64,000 bases of DNA from Leifsonia psychrotolerans (GTDB lineage: Bacteria > Actinomycetota > Actinomycetes > Actinomycetales > Microbacteriaceae): positions 620,001 through 684,000 of the forward strand of contig NZ_JACCFM010000001.1 of assembly GCF_013410665.1 (NCBI RefSeq), given 5' to 3'. The stretch's first letter is position 1. Each line of letters starts with the position of its first letter. Both the position numbers and the translations under genes were made by a program. Positions 24,974 to 34,360 of this stretch are shown one piece after another. The notes under the pieces were generated by a model. The model ran no database searches, was not told the DNA's origin, and worked only from the letters and a program-made list of their open reading frames with translations.

Positions 24974-25921
24974 GTGCACGCGATTGGCATCGATATCGGC
25001 GGCACAAAGATCGCCGGGGGGATCGTCGACGAATTCGGAACTATTCTGCGTGCGGAGCGGGTGCCGAGCCCAGCCGACGATCCGCGCGCAATGGAAGATG
25101 CCGTCGTCGCGATGATCACGTCGCTGTCAAGCGGCGAACAGATCGGCGCCGTCGGAGTTGCCGCGGCGGGTTTCATCGACTCTGCCCAATCAACCGTCTA
25201 TTACGCCCCGAACATCAACTGGCGCAACGAGCCGTTTCGTACCAAGCTCGAGGCGCGCATCGACCTGCCCGTGATTGTCGAGAATGATGCGAACGCGGCA
25301 GGATGGGCGGAGTTTCGCTATGGCGCCGGGCGCCTCTACAGCGACATGGTCACTCTCACGATCGGCACGGGTGTCGGCGGGGCGATCGTCGCCAACGACC
25401 GACTCTTCCGCGGCGGTTTCGGCGCCGCCGCCGAGTTGGGTCACCTGCGGCTCGTTCCCGACGGGCTGCCCTGCGGGTGTGGCGCGCGCGGGTGCATCGA
25501 ACAGTACGGGTCGGGTCGGGCGCTTCTGCGTATCGCAAACGAGTGTGCGGATGCGCCAGGCGTGGGCGTCGCACTCGCCGCACGGCGCGAACGCAACGGC
25601 GTGCTGACCGGGGCGGATGTCGGGCACCTGATCATGGCTGGCGATGAGGGGGCTCTCGCGGCATTGCGCCAACTAGGAGCGTCGTTGGGTCAGGCCTGTG
25701 CAAGCCTGGGTGCCGTTCTCGACCCCCAAGTGTTCGTCTTTGGTGGAGGAGTGGCCGCGGCCGGAGATCTGTTGCTTGAGCCGATTCGCGCCGCTTATCG
25801 TGACCACCTTCCCGCCCGGGGCTACCACCCCGAGGCAGAATTCGCCATCGCTGAGCTCGTCAACGACGCCGGTGTGGTGGGCGCAGCCGATCTCGCGCGG
25901 CTCGGCGCCGACGCGCAGTAG
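24974..25921 (+). CDS. ROK-family kinase (glucokinase-like)
   Basis: A 315-residue ROK protein from GTG 24974, with GGAAGG upstream. The N-terminal ATP site GIDIGGTKIAGGIVD, the sugar and catalytic region ENDANAAGWAE and GTGVGGAIV, and the ROK zinc/Cys motif HLRLVPDGLPCGCGARGCIEQYGSG region (G-C-G-x2-G-C-x-E) are all visible. There is no DNA-binding domain, so it is an enzyme rather than a repressor. Glucose is the likely substrate. It is followed 43 bases later by an acyltransferase gene. Confidence 0.9.
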   Translation: MHAIGIDIGGTKIAGGIVDEFGTILRAERVPSPADDPRAMEDAVVAMITSLSSGEQIGAVGVAAAGFIDSAQSTVYYAPNINWRNEPFRTKLEARIDLPVIVENDANAAGWAEFRYGAGRLYSDMVTLTIGTGVGGAIVANDRLFRGGFGAAAELGHLRLVPDGLPCGCGARGCIEQYGSGRALLRIANECADAPGVGVALAARRERNGVLTGADVGHLIMAGDEGALAALRQLGASLGQACASLGAVLDPQVFVFGGGVAAAGDLLLEPIRAAYRDHLPARGYHPEAEFAIAELVNDAGVVGAADLARLGADAQ

Positions 25922-25964
25922 TCTGAAAGAGTTGACGTCGACCTGTGAGAAAGAAGGAGCCGCA

Positions 25965-26654
25965 ATGTTCTACTGGATCATGAAGAACATTGTCGTCGGT
26001 CCGGTGCTGCTCGGGCTGTTTCGTCCATGGGTGATCGGCCTGGAGAACATCCCGAAAAACGGTGCTGTGATTCTCGCGAGCAATCACCTTTCCTTCATCG
26101 ACTCTGTGTTCTTGCCACTCGTCGTGCCCCGTCGAGTCGCCTTTTTGGCCAAGAGCGAATACTTCACCGGCACCGGACTGAAAGGCTGGGCTACCCGGCT
26201 GTTCATGACGGCGAGTGGGCAAATTCCGATCGATCGATCGGGTGGCAAGGCCTCAGAAGACTCGTTGAACACGGGCCTGCGCGTGCTGGGTTCGGGGGGC
26301 GTTCTCGGTATCTACCCCGAGGGAACCCGCAGCCCGGACGCGAAACTGTACCGAGGTCGCACCGGTGTGGCCCGCATGGTGCTGGAGGCCGGCGCTCCCA
26401 TCGTTCCGGTCGCGATGATCGACACCGAGAAGGCGATGCCGACCGGAACTCGGCTGCCGCGTGTGCGTCGTATTGGCATCATTATTGGAAAACCGCTCGA
26501 CTTCAGCCGGTTCGAGGGCATGGAGGGTGATCGCTTCGTGCTGCGCAGCGTTACCGATGAGTTGATGTACGAGCTGCGGCAGCTCAGCGAACAACGCTAT
26601 GAGGACGTCTACGCGAGCAGCGTGAAAGAAAAGCGCGCAACCCTTTCGCGGTAA
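25965..26654 (+). CDS. 1-acyl-glycerol-3-phosphate acyltransferase family protein (PlsC-like)
   Basis: A 229-residue membrane-associated acyltransferase from ATG 25965, with AAGGAG eight bases before it. The family motifs are clear: ASNHLSFIDSVF (HxxxxD catalytic pair at about 44-49), GQIPIDRSGG, YPEGTRSPD and GAPIVPVAMID. It makes phosphatidic acid or related acylated lipids. Similar gene order (kinase, acyltransferase, class II DAHP synthase) is seen in other actinobacteria, including around Mtb Rv2182c. Confidence 0.9.
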   Translation: MFYWIMKNIVVGPVLLGLFRPWVIGLENIPKNGAVILASNHLSFIDSVFLPLVVPRRVAFLAKSEYFTGTGLKGWATRLFMTASGQIPIDRSGGKASEDSLNTGLRVLGSGGVLGIYPEGTRSPDAKLYRGRTGVARMVLEAGAPIVPVAMIDTEKAMPTGTRLPRVRRIGIIIGKPLDFSRFEGMEGDRFVLRSVTDELMYELRQLSEQRYEDVYASSVKEKRATLSR

Positions 26655-26743
26655 GCTTCGTCAATCGCTGTCGTTTTGACAGACGACCCCCACATCGCGG
26701 CGTCAGTACGTGCGCGCCGCCGAAGAGAAACAGGAACCCGTCA

Positions 26744-28114
26744 GTGGTAGACCCCACCGAACCAGTCGTATTGGCAGACGAATCTGTGATCGCGGGCCTG
26801 GACTATTGGCGCACGCTCCCCATCAAGCAGCAGCCCTCGTGGCCCGATGCAGGCGCCGTGGCCGCGGCATCCGCCGAGTTGGAGACTCAGCCGCCACTCG
26901 TCTTCGCGGGCGAGGTCGACATTTTGCGCGACCGTTTGGCCGAAGCGGCCCGCGGAGAGGCATTCCTGCTGCAGGGCGGCGACTGTGCGGAGACGTTCTC
27001 CGGTGCTACCGCCGATCAGATCCGCAACCGGGTCAAGACTGTGCTGCAGATGGCCGTCGTGCTCACCTATGGCGCTTCGATGCCCGTCGTGAAGATGGGG
27101 CGTATGGCCGGTCAGTTCGCCAAGCCGCGCTCCAGCGACTTCGAAACGCGCGGCGATGTCACACTGCCGGCGTACCGAGGCGACATTGTCAACGGCTACG
27201 ACTTCACCCCGGAATCACGCGAGGCCGACCCGGCGCGCCTGATCAAGGGGTACCACACCGCTGCGTCGACTCTGAATCTCATTCGTGCCTTCACGCAGGG
27301 TGGGTTTGCCGACCTGCGCCAGGTGCACAGCTGGAATCAGGGCTTTGCGGCAAACCCAGCCAACCAGCGCTACGAGAAGATGGCCAAGGAGATCGACCGC
27401 GCCATCAAGTTCATGATCGCCTGTGGTGCCGATTTCGATGCCATGAAGCGCACCGAGTTCTACACCAGCCACGAAGGGCTGTTGATGGACTACGAGCGGC
27501 CGATGACGCGCATCGACTCGCGCACCGGAACCCCCTACAACACATCGGCCCACTTCATCTGGATCGGGGAGCGCACGCGTGAGTTGGATGGCGCGCACGT
27601 GGACTTCCTGTCGCGGGTGCGCAACCCGATTGGTGTGAAGCTTGGCCCGTCGACCACGGCCGACGACATGATGCGCCTGGTTGACCTGCTCGACCCACAC
27701 CGGGAGCCCGGACGCCTGACCTTTATCACCCGCATGGGTGCCGGAAAGATCCGTGACGCGCTGCCGCCGCTGCTCGAGGCGATCAAGGCCAGCGACGCCC
27801 AGCCTTTGTGGGTCACCGACCCGATGCACGGTAACGGCATGACCACACCGAATGGCTACAAGACTCGTCGTTTCGAGGATGTCGTGGACGAGGTCAAGGG
27901 CTTCTTTGAAGCGCACCGTGCCGTGGGAACGCACCCGGGCGGCATCCACGTCGAACTCACCGGTGACGACGTCACCGAGTGCCTCGGCGGGTCGGAGCAC
28001 CTCGATGAGGCCTCGCTTGCGACGCGCTATGAATCACTCTGCGACCCGCGGTTGAACCACATGCAATCGCTGGAACTCGCATTCCTGGTAGCGGAGGAAC
28101 TCGCGGTTCGGTAG
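26744..28114 (+). CDS. aroG: Class II 3-deoxy-7-phosphoheptulonate synthase
   Basis: A 456-residue class II DAHP synthase, the plant/Mtb Rv2178c type. Landmarks are WPDAGAVAAASAELETQPPL, the active-site stretch LLQGGDCAETFSG, YGRPMTR-type DYERPMTRIDSRTGTP, VTDPMHGNG and GGIHVELTGDDVTECLGG. It joins phosphoenolpyruvate and erythrose 4-phosphate to open the shikimate pathway. GTG 26744 follows a short CAGGAA site. A strong hairpin terminator follows 12 bases after the stop. Confidence 0.96.
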   Translation: MVDPTEPVVLADESVIAGLDYWRTLPIKQQPSWPDAGAVAAASAELETQPPLVFAGEVDILRDRLAEAARGEAFLLQGGDCAETFSGATADQIRNRVKTVLQMAVVLTYGASMPVVKMGRMAGQFAKPRSSDFETRGDVTLPAYRGDIVNGYDFTPESREADPARLIKGYHTAASTLNLIRAFTQGGFADLRQVHSWNQGFAANPANQRYEKMAKEIDRAIKFMIACGADFDAMKRTEFYTSHEGLLMDYERPMTRIDSRTGTPYNTSAHFIWIGERTRELDGAHVDFLSRVRNPIGVKLGPSTTADDMMRLVDLLDPHREPGRLTFITRMGAGKIRDALPPLLEAIKASDAQPLWVTDPMHGNGMTTPNGYKTRRFEDVVDEVKGFFEAHRAVGTHPGGIHVELTGDDVTECLGGSEHLDEASLATRYESLCDPRLNHMQSLELAFLVAEELAVR

Positions 28115-28126
28115 AGCGAACAGCTG

Positions 28127-28164
28127 TGAGGGCCCGTTTCGACTTCGGTCGGAACGGGCCCTCA
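28127..28164. terminator. Hairpin terminator between aroG and pknL
   Basis: TGAGGGCCCGTTTCGAC and GTCGGAACGGGCCCTCA form a 17-bp stem with one G-U pair and a four-base loop, between two genes that converge. It can end transcripts from both sides. Confidence 0.8.
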
Positions 28165-28186
28165 GTCGTTGAACGGCGGGTGAGGC

Positions 28187-30166
28187 CTAGTAGAAGTTCA
28201 CCGAGATGGTGGAGCCACGCTTCGCCATCTTTCCGGCATCAACGTCTTGGGCGCCGGCGACGACTGCCCCCTCCAGGAACTGCGGAACGTTCGAGGTCAC
28301 GACGAAACCGAGAGCCTCGAGCTGTTTGCGGGCGCTGGCGATGGTCTGACCGGTAATCACGTTAGGCACCTCGACGACGTCGGGTCCCTTCGAGATGCGC
28401 AGCGTCAGTGTGTCCCCGACACGAACCGCGGCTTCGCTGGGGGCGAGGGCCATGATGACCGCGCCGTCGGCGAAGTCATCGCTGAAGACGCGCTCGCCTG
28501 CCTCGGCGTGAAGTCCAACGGCGTCGAGTGTCGCCGTGGCCTCGTCGACGGTCTGACCGGCGACATCCGGAATCACTCCGGCAGAAACCAGCAGTGTCAC
28601 CGGTGCTCGTTCGGCGAGTTCGGGGCCGACCGGGTTGCCGGTGGCATCGAGAACGGCCATCACCGTGTCGAGAGGCGCGCCCGTCGAGAACTCCCGGATC
28701 GACTCACCGATGCTGAACTCGGCCAGCTGCGCACGAGCATCGGATTCCGGCGCCCCGATAACGTCGGGAACCTGAAGAATCTTTGGCCCGATCGAGACGA
28801 AGATCGTGATTCGTGACCCCTTCGGAGCGTTCCCGCCGGACGGGTCGGAGGCGATGACGGTTCCGGGTGCGATCTCGGGGTCGGTACGTTTCACTGGTAC
28901 GACCTCGAAGCCGAGCGCTGTCAGCTTCTGTGTCGCCTTCTCCTGGGGCAGTCCGACGGTTTTCGCCACGGCAACCTGCGACCCGGGGCCCACACCGAAA
29001 TACCACCCTGTCCCACCGGCAAGGGCGGCGACGAGCAGAATCACCACGAAGAGCAGATATCCTCGACGTTTACGCTTGTCAGCCTTGGTCGCCAGCAAAG
29101 CACCGTGCTCCGTCGGCGGTTCGGAACCGGAGGACCCGGCCGTGGCGGCTCCGGCGGCGAGTGGGGTGGAGCCGAAGATCTGGGTCTCGGCATCGGCGAT
29201 GTCAGAGTATTCACCCGGCAATACCATGGTTGCGGCGTGAGCATCATTCGTCAGCACGGTGGTTGCCTGGTCAGCGCTGGCGAGGGTCGCCCCGGCACCG
29301 CCTCGAACCGACCCGGACTCCGGGGAACCAAGCGGCTCGCCCGAGAGCAACCGGTCGAGCATGACTCGGGCATCGCGGGGGCGATCTTCAGGATCGCGGG
29401 CCGTGGCCCAGGCGACGAGGTCGTCGAATTGCGCGGGCGATCCGGGCACGGTGGCACTCGGCATCGGGACCGTGTCGTTGGCATGCTGATAGGCGATCTG
29501 CATCGGAGCTTCGCCCACGTAGGGCTGCTCTCCCGTGAGCATCTCGTAAGTCATGATGCCGAGCGCGTATATGTCGCTGCGGGCATCGGCAACCCCTCGG
29601 GTGACCAATTCGGGGGAGAGGTACGCGATCGTGCCCAGTAGAGCCTGGCCGGTGGCGGTGTTATTGCTGGCCGCACGGGCCAGACCGAAGTCACCGAGCT
29701 TGATGCGCCCGTCGTCGGCGAGCAGAACATTCTCGGGCTTCAGATCGCGGTGCACGATGCCGGCCTTGTGTGCAGCAGCCAGTCCGCTCAGCACAGCCGT
29801 CAGGATGTCCATGGTTTGTTCGGGGGTGAGTCGACCGTAGTCTTTGATCAAATCACGCAGCGTGATACCGGGGAGGTACTCCATGACCAAGTAGGCCATG
29901 TCGGCGTCTTGGCCCTGGTCGAAGACATTCACAACGTTCGGGTGCGCGAGGCGAGCGGCAGAGCGAGCTTCTTGCACGAAACGACTTTTGAACGTGTTGT
30001 CGTCGGCCAGGTGGCCGTGCATGATCTTGATCGCCACGCGGCGCTCAAGGCGCAGGTCGGTGGCCAGGTACACGGTGGCCATGCCGCCACGGGCAATGCG
30101 AGAGCGCACCTGATAGCGGCCATCAATCAGACGGCCGAGCATCGGGTCGCTCGGGGTATCACTCAC
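28187..30166 (-). CDS. pknL: PASTA-domain Ser/Thr protein kinase (PknL-type)
   Basis: A 659-residue transmembrane kinase. The N-terminal Hanks kinase (about 10-275) has the glycine loop IARGGMATVYLA, VAIKIM, catalytic HRDLKPENV and LGDFGLA, with an activation loop Thr stretch SNNTATGQALLGT. A cytoplasmic linker follows, then one membrane segment (LLFVVILLVAALAGG, about 370-385) and four PASTA repeats outside the cell (about 395-659). PASTA domains sense muropeptides or lipid II. The neighbours (Rv2175c-like gene, idsA-like gene, aroG) match the Mtb pknL region, although Mtb PknL itself lacks PASTA domains; corynebacterial PknL has them. Confidence 0.92.
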   Translation of the reverse strand: MSDTPSDPMLGRLIDGRYQVRSRIARGGMATVYLATDLRLERRVAIKIMHGHLADDNTFKSRFVQEARSAARLAHPNVVNVFDQGQDADMAYLVMEYLPGITLRDLIKDYGRLTPEQTMDILTAVLSGLAAAHKAGIVHRDLKPENVLLADDGRIKLGDFGLARAASNNTATGQALLGTIAYLSPELVTRGVADARSDIYALGIMTYEMLTGEQPYVGEAPMQIAYQHANDTVPMPSATVPGSPAQFDDLVAWATARDPEDRPRDARVMLDRLLSGEPLGSPESGSVRGGAGATLASADQATTVLTNDAHAATMVLPGEYSDIADAETQIFGSTPLAAGAATAGSSGSEPPTEHGALLATKADKRKRRGYLLFVVILLVAALAGGTGWYFGVGPGSQVAVAKTVGLPQEKATQKLTALGFEVVPVKRTDPEIAPGTVIASDPSGGNAPKGSRITIFVSIGPKILQVPDVIGAPESDARAQLAEFSIGESIREFSTGAPLDTVMAVLDATGNPVGPELAERAPVTLLVSAGVIPDVAGQTVDEATATLDAVGLHAEAGERVFSDDFADGAVIMALAPSEAAVRVGDTLTLRISKGPDVVEVPNVITGQTIASARKQLEALGFVVTSNVPQFLEGAVVAGAQDVDAGKMAKRGSTISVNFY

Positions 30167-30257
30167 TCGTCGAGTCTAGGGAACGGGAATGGGTTAGCCC
30201 CGATAAAACACCGTGAGCCACGAGTTTCGTACAGAACTTGTTACCCGACAGACGAAT

Positions 30258-31529
30258 TTACCCCAGCTGAGTGAGCCACGCGCGGGCCGACGGCTCCCAA
30301 TTTGCGTAGAGGTCGGGATGCCCCGAGATCTGCACGGCCTGAGCGGCCTGAGATACCGTCATCATCTCCCAGCCCGCGACGTCGAGCAGCCCACGTGTGT
30401 TCTCGTTGGGGTTCTGGGCGCCGCCAAAGAATGCGCGGGTGGCGCGAGCCGGATCGGTGAGTTCTTCGGGCGTACCCCAACCGAAGCTCGGGCGCTGCTG
30501 GAACAGCCCGAGCGAGTCACGGTCACCGTGGCCGAGATTGCTGAGAGTGGATTCCTGAGCGGCCGCAGCCAGCGCGACGATGATGCCGTAGTCGCCGACG
30601 TCGAGCGAGCGTCCGACCGAAATGATCGTCTGAGCATTGCGGCGCATCTCGTCGGTGAGCGGCACGACATTCGGCACCTCTGCCAGCGGGGTCACCCAGA
30701 CGGCAGGCGCGACGTCGGGGGAGGCTGCTGCGCCGCCGGGGATGGCCAGCATCTGGCCGGGGTAGATCATGCTCGACAGGGTCAGGCCGTTTGCGTCCAG
30801 CACCGATTGCATCGAGACTCCGAGGGAGGATGCGACGCCGCTGAGGGTATCGCCACTGACAATGGTGTAGGTGGCGGTGACCGGCGTGCTGCTGGACACC
30901 GATGGTCCCGATCCCGATGCAGGCGTTGCGGCGCTTGCGCCCGTCCCGGAGGCCGGAAGGACGATCGTTTGCCCGGGGAAGATGACACTGCTCGTCGACA
31001 GGCCGTTTGCGCTGAGCACGGCATCGGTCGACAATCCGTGTGCAGCGGCGACGCCGCTGATGGTGTCGCCGCTCGCAATTGTGTAGCGGGCGATCTCGCT
31101 GGCCGCCGACGGGGTCGGCGTCGCTGCAGTGATGCTCGAGTGCGCGGAATTCAGAGTGAGTTTCTGGCCCGGAAAGATGACTGCCGACCAGCCCAGGCCG
31201 TTCAAGGCAAGAACCGACGCGGTTGAGAGGCCGAACCGTCCGGCAATGCCGCTGATCGTATCGCCCTCGACCACCAGGTATTCGTGAGGTGCCTGCTCGG
31301 AAGCAGCGGCGGCCTTCACCGGTATGGCGGTTCGGGTGCCCGGAATGGTGCTTTTGGCCTTGAGCGGCTTCTTGGCAGGGGCAGCAGCCTCGGCGGGGGA
31401 GGACATGTTGAACGTCATGGCGATCACGCTCACGAGCACGACGGGAATGCTGGCCAGAAGCCTGCGGGAGCGTCGCATTCCCCGACGTCCATCGCCGACC
31501 GGAGTCTCGTCCTGGTGCGGTGTCGGCAT
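30258..31529 (-). CDS. Secreted triple-LysM protein with C-terminal wall-associated domain
   Basis: A 423-residue protein. ATG 31529 is chosen because AAAGGGG precedes it. A signal peptide follows a basic start (RRSRRLLASIPVVLVSVIAM, ending near AEAAAP). Three LysM domains (about 85-130, 140-185 and 205-250) each start with a Y-x-V/I-x-x-GDT motif and end in a (F/Y)PGQ stretch. The C-terminal domain (about 285-423) has GIIVALAAAAQESTL and SLGLFQQRPSFGWGT, seen in many actinobacterial wall proteins and related to lysozyme-like folds. It probably binds and perhaps cuts peptidoglycan. It is encoded beside the PASTA kinase and divergent from the Rv2175c-like gene. Confidence 0.85.
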   Translation of the reverse strand: MPTPHQDETPVGDGRRGMRRSRRLLASIPVVLVSVIAMTFNMSSPAEAAAPAKKPLKAKSTIPGTRTAIPVKAAAASEQAPHEYLVVEGDTISGIAGRFGLSTASVLALNGLGWSAVIFPGQKLTLNSAHSSITAATPTPSAASEIARYTIASGDTISGVAAAHGLSTDAVLSANGLSTSSVIFPGQTIVLPASGTGASAATPASGSGPSVSSSTPVTATYTIVSGDTLSGVASSLGVSMQSVLDANGLTLSSMIYPGQMLAIPGGAAASPDVAPAVWVTPLAEVPNVVPLTDEMRRNAQTIISVGRSLDVGDYGIIVALAAAAQESTLSNLGHGDRDSLGLFQQRPSFGWGTPEELTDPARATRAFFGGAQNPNENTRGLLDVAGWEMMTVSQAAQAVQISGHPDLYANWEPSARAWLTQLG

Positions 31530-31700
31530 TGATGTCCCCTTTACTAGTGGTGCATCCTCCACGCTGACACAGATGAATAGGCGAGTCAAACAGGCGTGCC
31601 GGTGATTCTGAAGACATTTTTCGAGAGTTTTCACAGGCATCGTCTGCTGGATTTCGTGAGCTGTTTCGCGGAAGACCCACACTCATGGCAAGGTTGGAGG

Positions 31701-32042
31701 GTGACTGACACGTTTTCTGCGCAAGAATGGCTGACCATCCCCGACCTCGTCGACCTTCTGGGCATCAGCCAGAGCAAAGTTCGACAGCTCCTTGACGACA
31801 AGGCACTGCTCGCGGTGCGGCGTGACGGCAAGCTTGCGGTGCCCGCCATCTTCTTGAAAGACGGCGCGCCGATCAGTGAACTGCGCGGAACGATTTTCGT
31901 GCTCGCGGACGATGGGTTCACCGACGAGCAGTCGATGGACTGGCTGCTCGGCGTCGACGAGAGTCTGAGTGTCTCGCCGATCGAAGCGTTAAGGGCCGGC
32001 CGCAAGGCAGAGGTTCGCCGCGTCGCCCAGGCCCTCGCCTAA
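31701..32042 (+). CDS. Rv2175c-family DNA-binding protein
   Basis: A 113-residue protein from GTG 31701 with an N-terminal winged helix (WLTIPDLVDLLGISQSKVRQLL, about 9-30) and a C-terminal half (DEQSMDWLLGVDESL, then ALRAGRKAEVRRVAQALA) that together match the Rv2175c family. In Mycobacterium tuberculosis Rv2175c is phosphorylated by PknL, which reduces DNA binding; pknL is two genes away here. Targets are unknown. The Mtb phosphosite is an N-terminal Thr; Thr2 and Thr4 of VTDTF are candidates by position only. Confidence 0.88.
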   Translation: MTDTFSAQEWLTIPDLVDLLGISQSKVRQLLDDKALLAVRRDGKLAVPAIFLKDGAPISELRGTIFVLADDGFTDEQSMDWLLGVDESLSVSPIEALRAGRKAEVRRVAQALA

Positions 32043-32050
32043 CCCCGCGG

Positions 32051-33136
32051 TTAGAAAGTTCGCTGCGTCACGGTTTCGGTAAGCGCCTCGAGCGCGGCCT
32101 TTGCTTCGGGCCCGATCGGCGCAGCGGTGAGTGCCGCTCGAGCCTCGGCAACGTTCTGCGCGATGAGGGCTTCCACCTGCTCGACAGCGCCGCTGGCGAG
32201 AATGGCCTGTTGAAGCCGGCTGATCCGCTCGGTATCCAGCTCGGGGTCGCCCAAGTATTCGTCGATCAGGTTGCGTACGGCGTCGGAGGCGTTGTCTCGG
32301 GCCACCGCGATCAAAACTGTTCGTTTGCCCTCGCGCAGATCGTCTCCACTGGGTTTTCCCGTCACCGTGGCATCGCCGAAGACGCCGAGCAGATCATCCC
32401 GGAGCTGGAAGGCGATTCCGAGAGGGAGCCCGACAGTGCAGAGTGCGGCCAGCTGCTCGGCACTCGCGCCGGCCAGGGCTGCGCCGATCACGAGTGGCGC
32501 TTGCACGCTGTACTTCGCCGACTTGAACACGATCACGCGGTGGGCGCGGGCCAGCAACTCGGAGGCCGGCTGTGTGAGCCAGGCGCGTTCCTCGAGGATG
32601 TCGAGGTATTGGCCGGCGGTGACCTCCGTGCGCATCCGATTGAACTCCACCCGTGCGGCGCGTGCGGCGCGGGTGTCAGGCACCTCGACCAGGCCGTCGT
32701 CGAGGAGCTCGTCGCTCCAGCCCAGCATCAGGTCGCCCAGCAAGATCGCGCTGGCGCGACCGAACTCGCCCGAGTTGCCGGCCCAGCCCGAACTGCTGTG
32801 CAGACCCTCGAAGAGTTTGTGGGCCGACGGCGCCCCCCGGCGCGTGTCTGAGTTGTCGATGATGTCGTCATGGACCAGCGCGGCGGCGTGAAAAATCTCG
32901 AGAGCGGCGGCAGCCGACACAATGGACGAGAGATCGGAATCGGCCGGTGCGATGCTGCGCCAGCCCCAATAACAGAATTGAGCGCGAAAGCGCTTGCCAC
33001 CGCTGAGAAACTGCCGTGAGAACTCGACGAAGTCGGTGAGGTCCGGGCTAATCGAGGACACAATGGAATCACGACTCGCTACGAAGTTCTCTATGCGAGA
33101 CTGAACAAGATCGACTAGATGAGTGCTTTCAACCAC
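32051..33136 (-). CDS. Polyprenyl (geranylgeranyl-type) diphosphate synthase
   Basis: A 361-residue trans-prenyltransferase. GGKRFRAQF near residues 46-54, the first Asp-rich motif LVHDDIIDNSD (about 92-102) and the second FQLRDDLLGVFGD (about 235-247) bind the allylic substrate through magnesium. It resembles Mtb IdsA2/GrcC1, which are encoded near pknL. The product chain length cannot be read reliably. It converges with the Rv2175c-like gene, eight bases apart. Confidence 0.92.
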   Translation of the reverse strand: MVESTHLVDLVQSRIENFVASRDSIVSSISPDLTDFVEFSRQFLSGGKRFRAQFCYWGWRSIAPADSDLSSIVSAAAALEIFHAAALVHDDIIDNSDTRRGAPSAHKLFEGLHSSSGWAGNSGEFGRASAILLGDLMLGWSDELLDDGLVEVPDTRAARAARVEFNRMRTEVTAGQYLDILEERAWLTQPASELLARAHRVIVFKSAKYSVQAPLVIGAALAGASAEQLAALCTVGLPLGIAFQLRDDLLGVFGDATVTGKPSGDDLREGKRTVLIAVARDNASDAVRNLIDEYLGDPELDTERISRLQQAILASGAVEQVEALIAQNVAEARAALTAAPIGPEAKAALEALTETVTQRTF

Positions 33137-33211
33137 CTGCCTAGCCTAGCCACCTCAGCGGCGCTAGAATTAAGAGCTAACCCGCTCGATCCCGTAATTG
33201 GAGGGAATGAG

Positions 33212-33604
33212 ATGCCGCTTTCAGAACAGGAGCAGCGACTCCTCGAAGAGATGGAGCGCAGCCTCTATCACAACGACGCTGATTTTGTGGCGACTGTCGG
33301 AGCCACCAGGCTTCGTCCTAACTACCGATCCATCGCTCTCGGGGTTCTCCTGGTCGTGGCTGGGATCGCATTATTGATCACCGGGGTCGCATTGCATTTG
33401 CTGTGGCTTGGCATCATCGGCTTTGTGGTGATGTTCGCCGGCGTGTTGCTCGCGATCAGTCCCGGTCGCTCGGCCTCGCACTTTTCTGCGGCCGACGCCG
33501 CTGCCGCGTCCGGCGCACGATCCACTCAGTCCCGAGGTGCAGACCAGGGCTTCATGGACAAGATGAATGACCGCTGGGACCGTCGTCAAGACGGACACGT
33601 TTAG
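33212..33604 (+). CDS. DUF3040 membrane protein
   Basis: A 130-residue protein with MPLSEQEQRLLEEMERSL at its start, then two membrane segments (about 46-64 and 68-88) and a hydrophilic, Ser/Ala-rich tail. This is the actinobacterial DUF3040 family, found next to mraZ in many genomes (Mtb Rv2169c). A GGAGGG site lies before ATG 33212. Function is unknown; constant linkage to the division cluster suggests an envelope role. A terminator follows. Confidence 0.92.
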   Translation: MPLSEQEQRLLEEMERSLYHNDADFVATVGATRLRPNYRSIALGVLLVVAGIALLITGVALHLLWLGIIGFVVMFAGVLLAISPGRSASHFSAADAAAASGARSTQSRGADQGFMDKMNDRWDRRQDGHV

Positions 33605-33636
33605 GCGTTCAGCCGACCACCACGCAGTACAGAAGG

Positions 33637-33664
33637 GCCGATCCGGTGGATCGGCTCTTTTTTG
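33637..33664 (+). terminator. Rho-independent terminator after the DUF3040 gene
   Basis: GCCGATCC and GGATCGGC form an eight-base stem with a three-base loop, followed at once by a T-rich run (TCTTTTTTTG). This is the clearest classical terminator in the window, and it isolates the mraZ operon from upstream transcription. Confidence 0.9.
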
Positions 33665-33757
33665 TTGTCCGCTCCACGGCCCTCCACGGTGCTGTTCGGC
33701 GACCCTTCAGGCAATTTGGGGGAGAAACGCACGAATATCCCTCGTTTTCATCAGTAA

Positions 33758-33782
33758 GTGGGTGGTTGTGGAGTAAAGTGGA
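33758..33782 (+). promoter_or_regulatory. MraZ operator: three GTGG(G/A) boxes spaced by five bases
   Basis: GTGGG, GTGGA and GTGGA start at 33758, 33768 and 33778, each separated by five bases. MraZ is known to bind such direct repeats with ten-base spacing upstream of its own gene and repress the dcw operon. The boxes sit 40 bases before the mraZ start. Promoter elements overlapping them are expected but not clear by eye. Confidence 0.8.
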
Positions 33783-33821
33783 GCAACACCTGTCCCGTGG
33801 CCGGAAGAAATGGGGTGATGG

Positions 33822-34253
33822 ATGTTCCTGGGAACCTACGCACCCAAGCTCGACGAGAAGGGGCGCATCATCCTGCCGGCCAAGTTTCGGGACGAGCTCT
33901 CTGAGGGTGTCGTGATGACGCGCGGACAAGAGAACTGCATTTACGTGTTCAGTAACACCGAATTCGAGCAGCTTCACGAGAAGATTCGCCAGGCCCCGGT
34001 CACGAGCAAACAGGCTCGTGACTACCTCCGTGTTTTTCTGTCGGGCGCCTCCGCTGAGATGCCAGACAAACAGAACCGGGTGACCATTCCCACGAACCTG
34101 CGTCACTACGCGGGTCTCGATCGCGAACTGACAGTGATTGGTGCGGGAAGCCGCGTCGAGATCTGGGACAGCGCGGCATGGGATCTGTACCTCGCCGAAC
34201 AGGAAACCTCGTTCGCCAACACCACGGAGGAGGTGATTCCGGGACTCTTCTAA
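33822..34253 (+). CDS. mraZ: MraZ transcriptional regulator of the dcw cluster
   Basis: A 143-residue protein made of two swapped-hairpin (AbrB-like) halves: [20 protein letters not shown] at the start and [15 protein letters not shown] in the second half, each with the DNA-facing Arg. It forms a ring that binds the GTGG repeats upstream and tunes the division operon. It is the first gene of the long operon running to divIVA. Length and both halves are complete. Confidence 0.97.
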   Translation: MFLGTYAPKLDEKGRIILPAKFRDELSEGVVMTRGQENCIYVFSNTEFEQLHEKIRQAPVTSKQARDYLRVFLSGASAEMPDKQNRVTIPTNLRHYAGLDRELTVIGAGSRVEIWDSAAWDLYLAEQETSFANTTEEVIPGLF

Positions 34254-34360
34254 CCCTGGCGCCTGACTCCCAGCCGTTCATCCCTGACACACTTCCCCGG
34301 TGCCAGGTCGAATGGATGGGGATCAGGAATCAGGACTGGATCCATATCCCGGCACTATCT

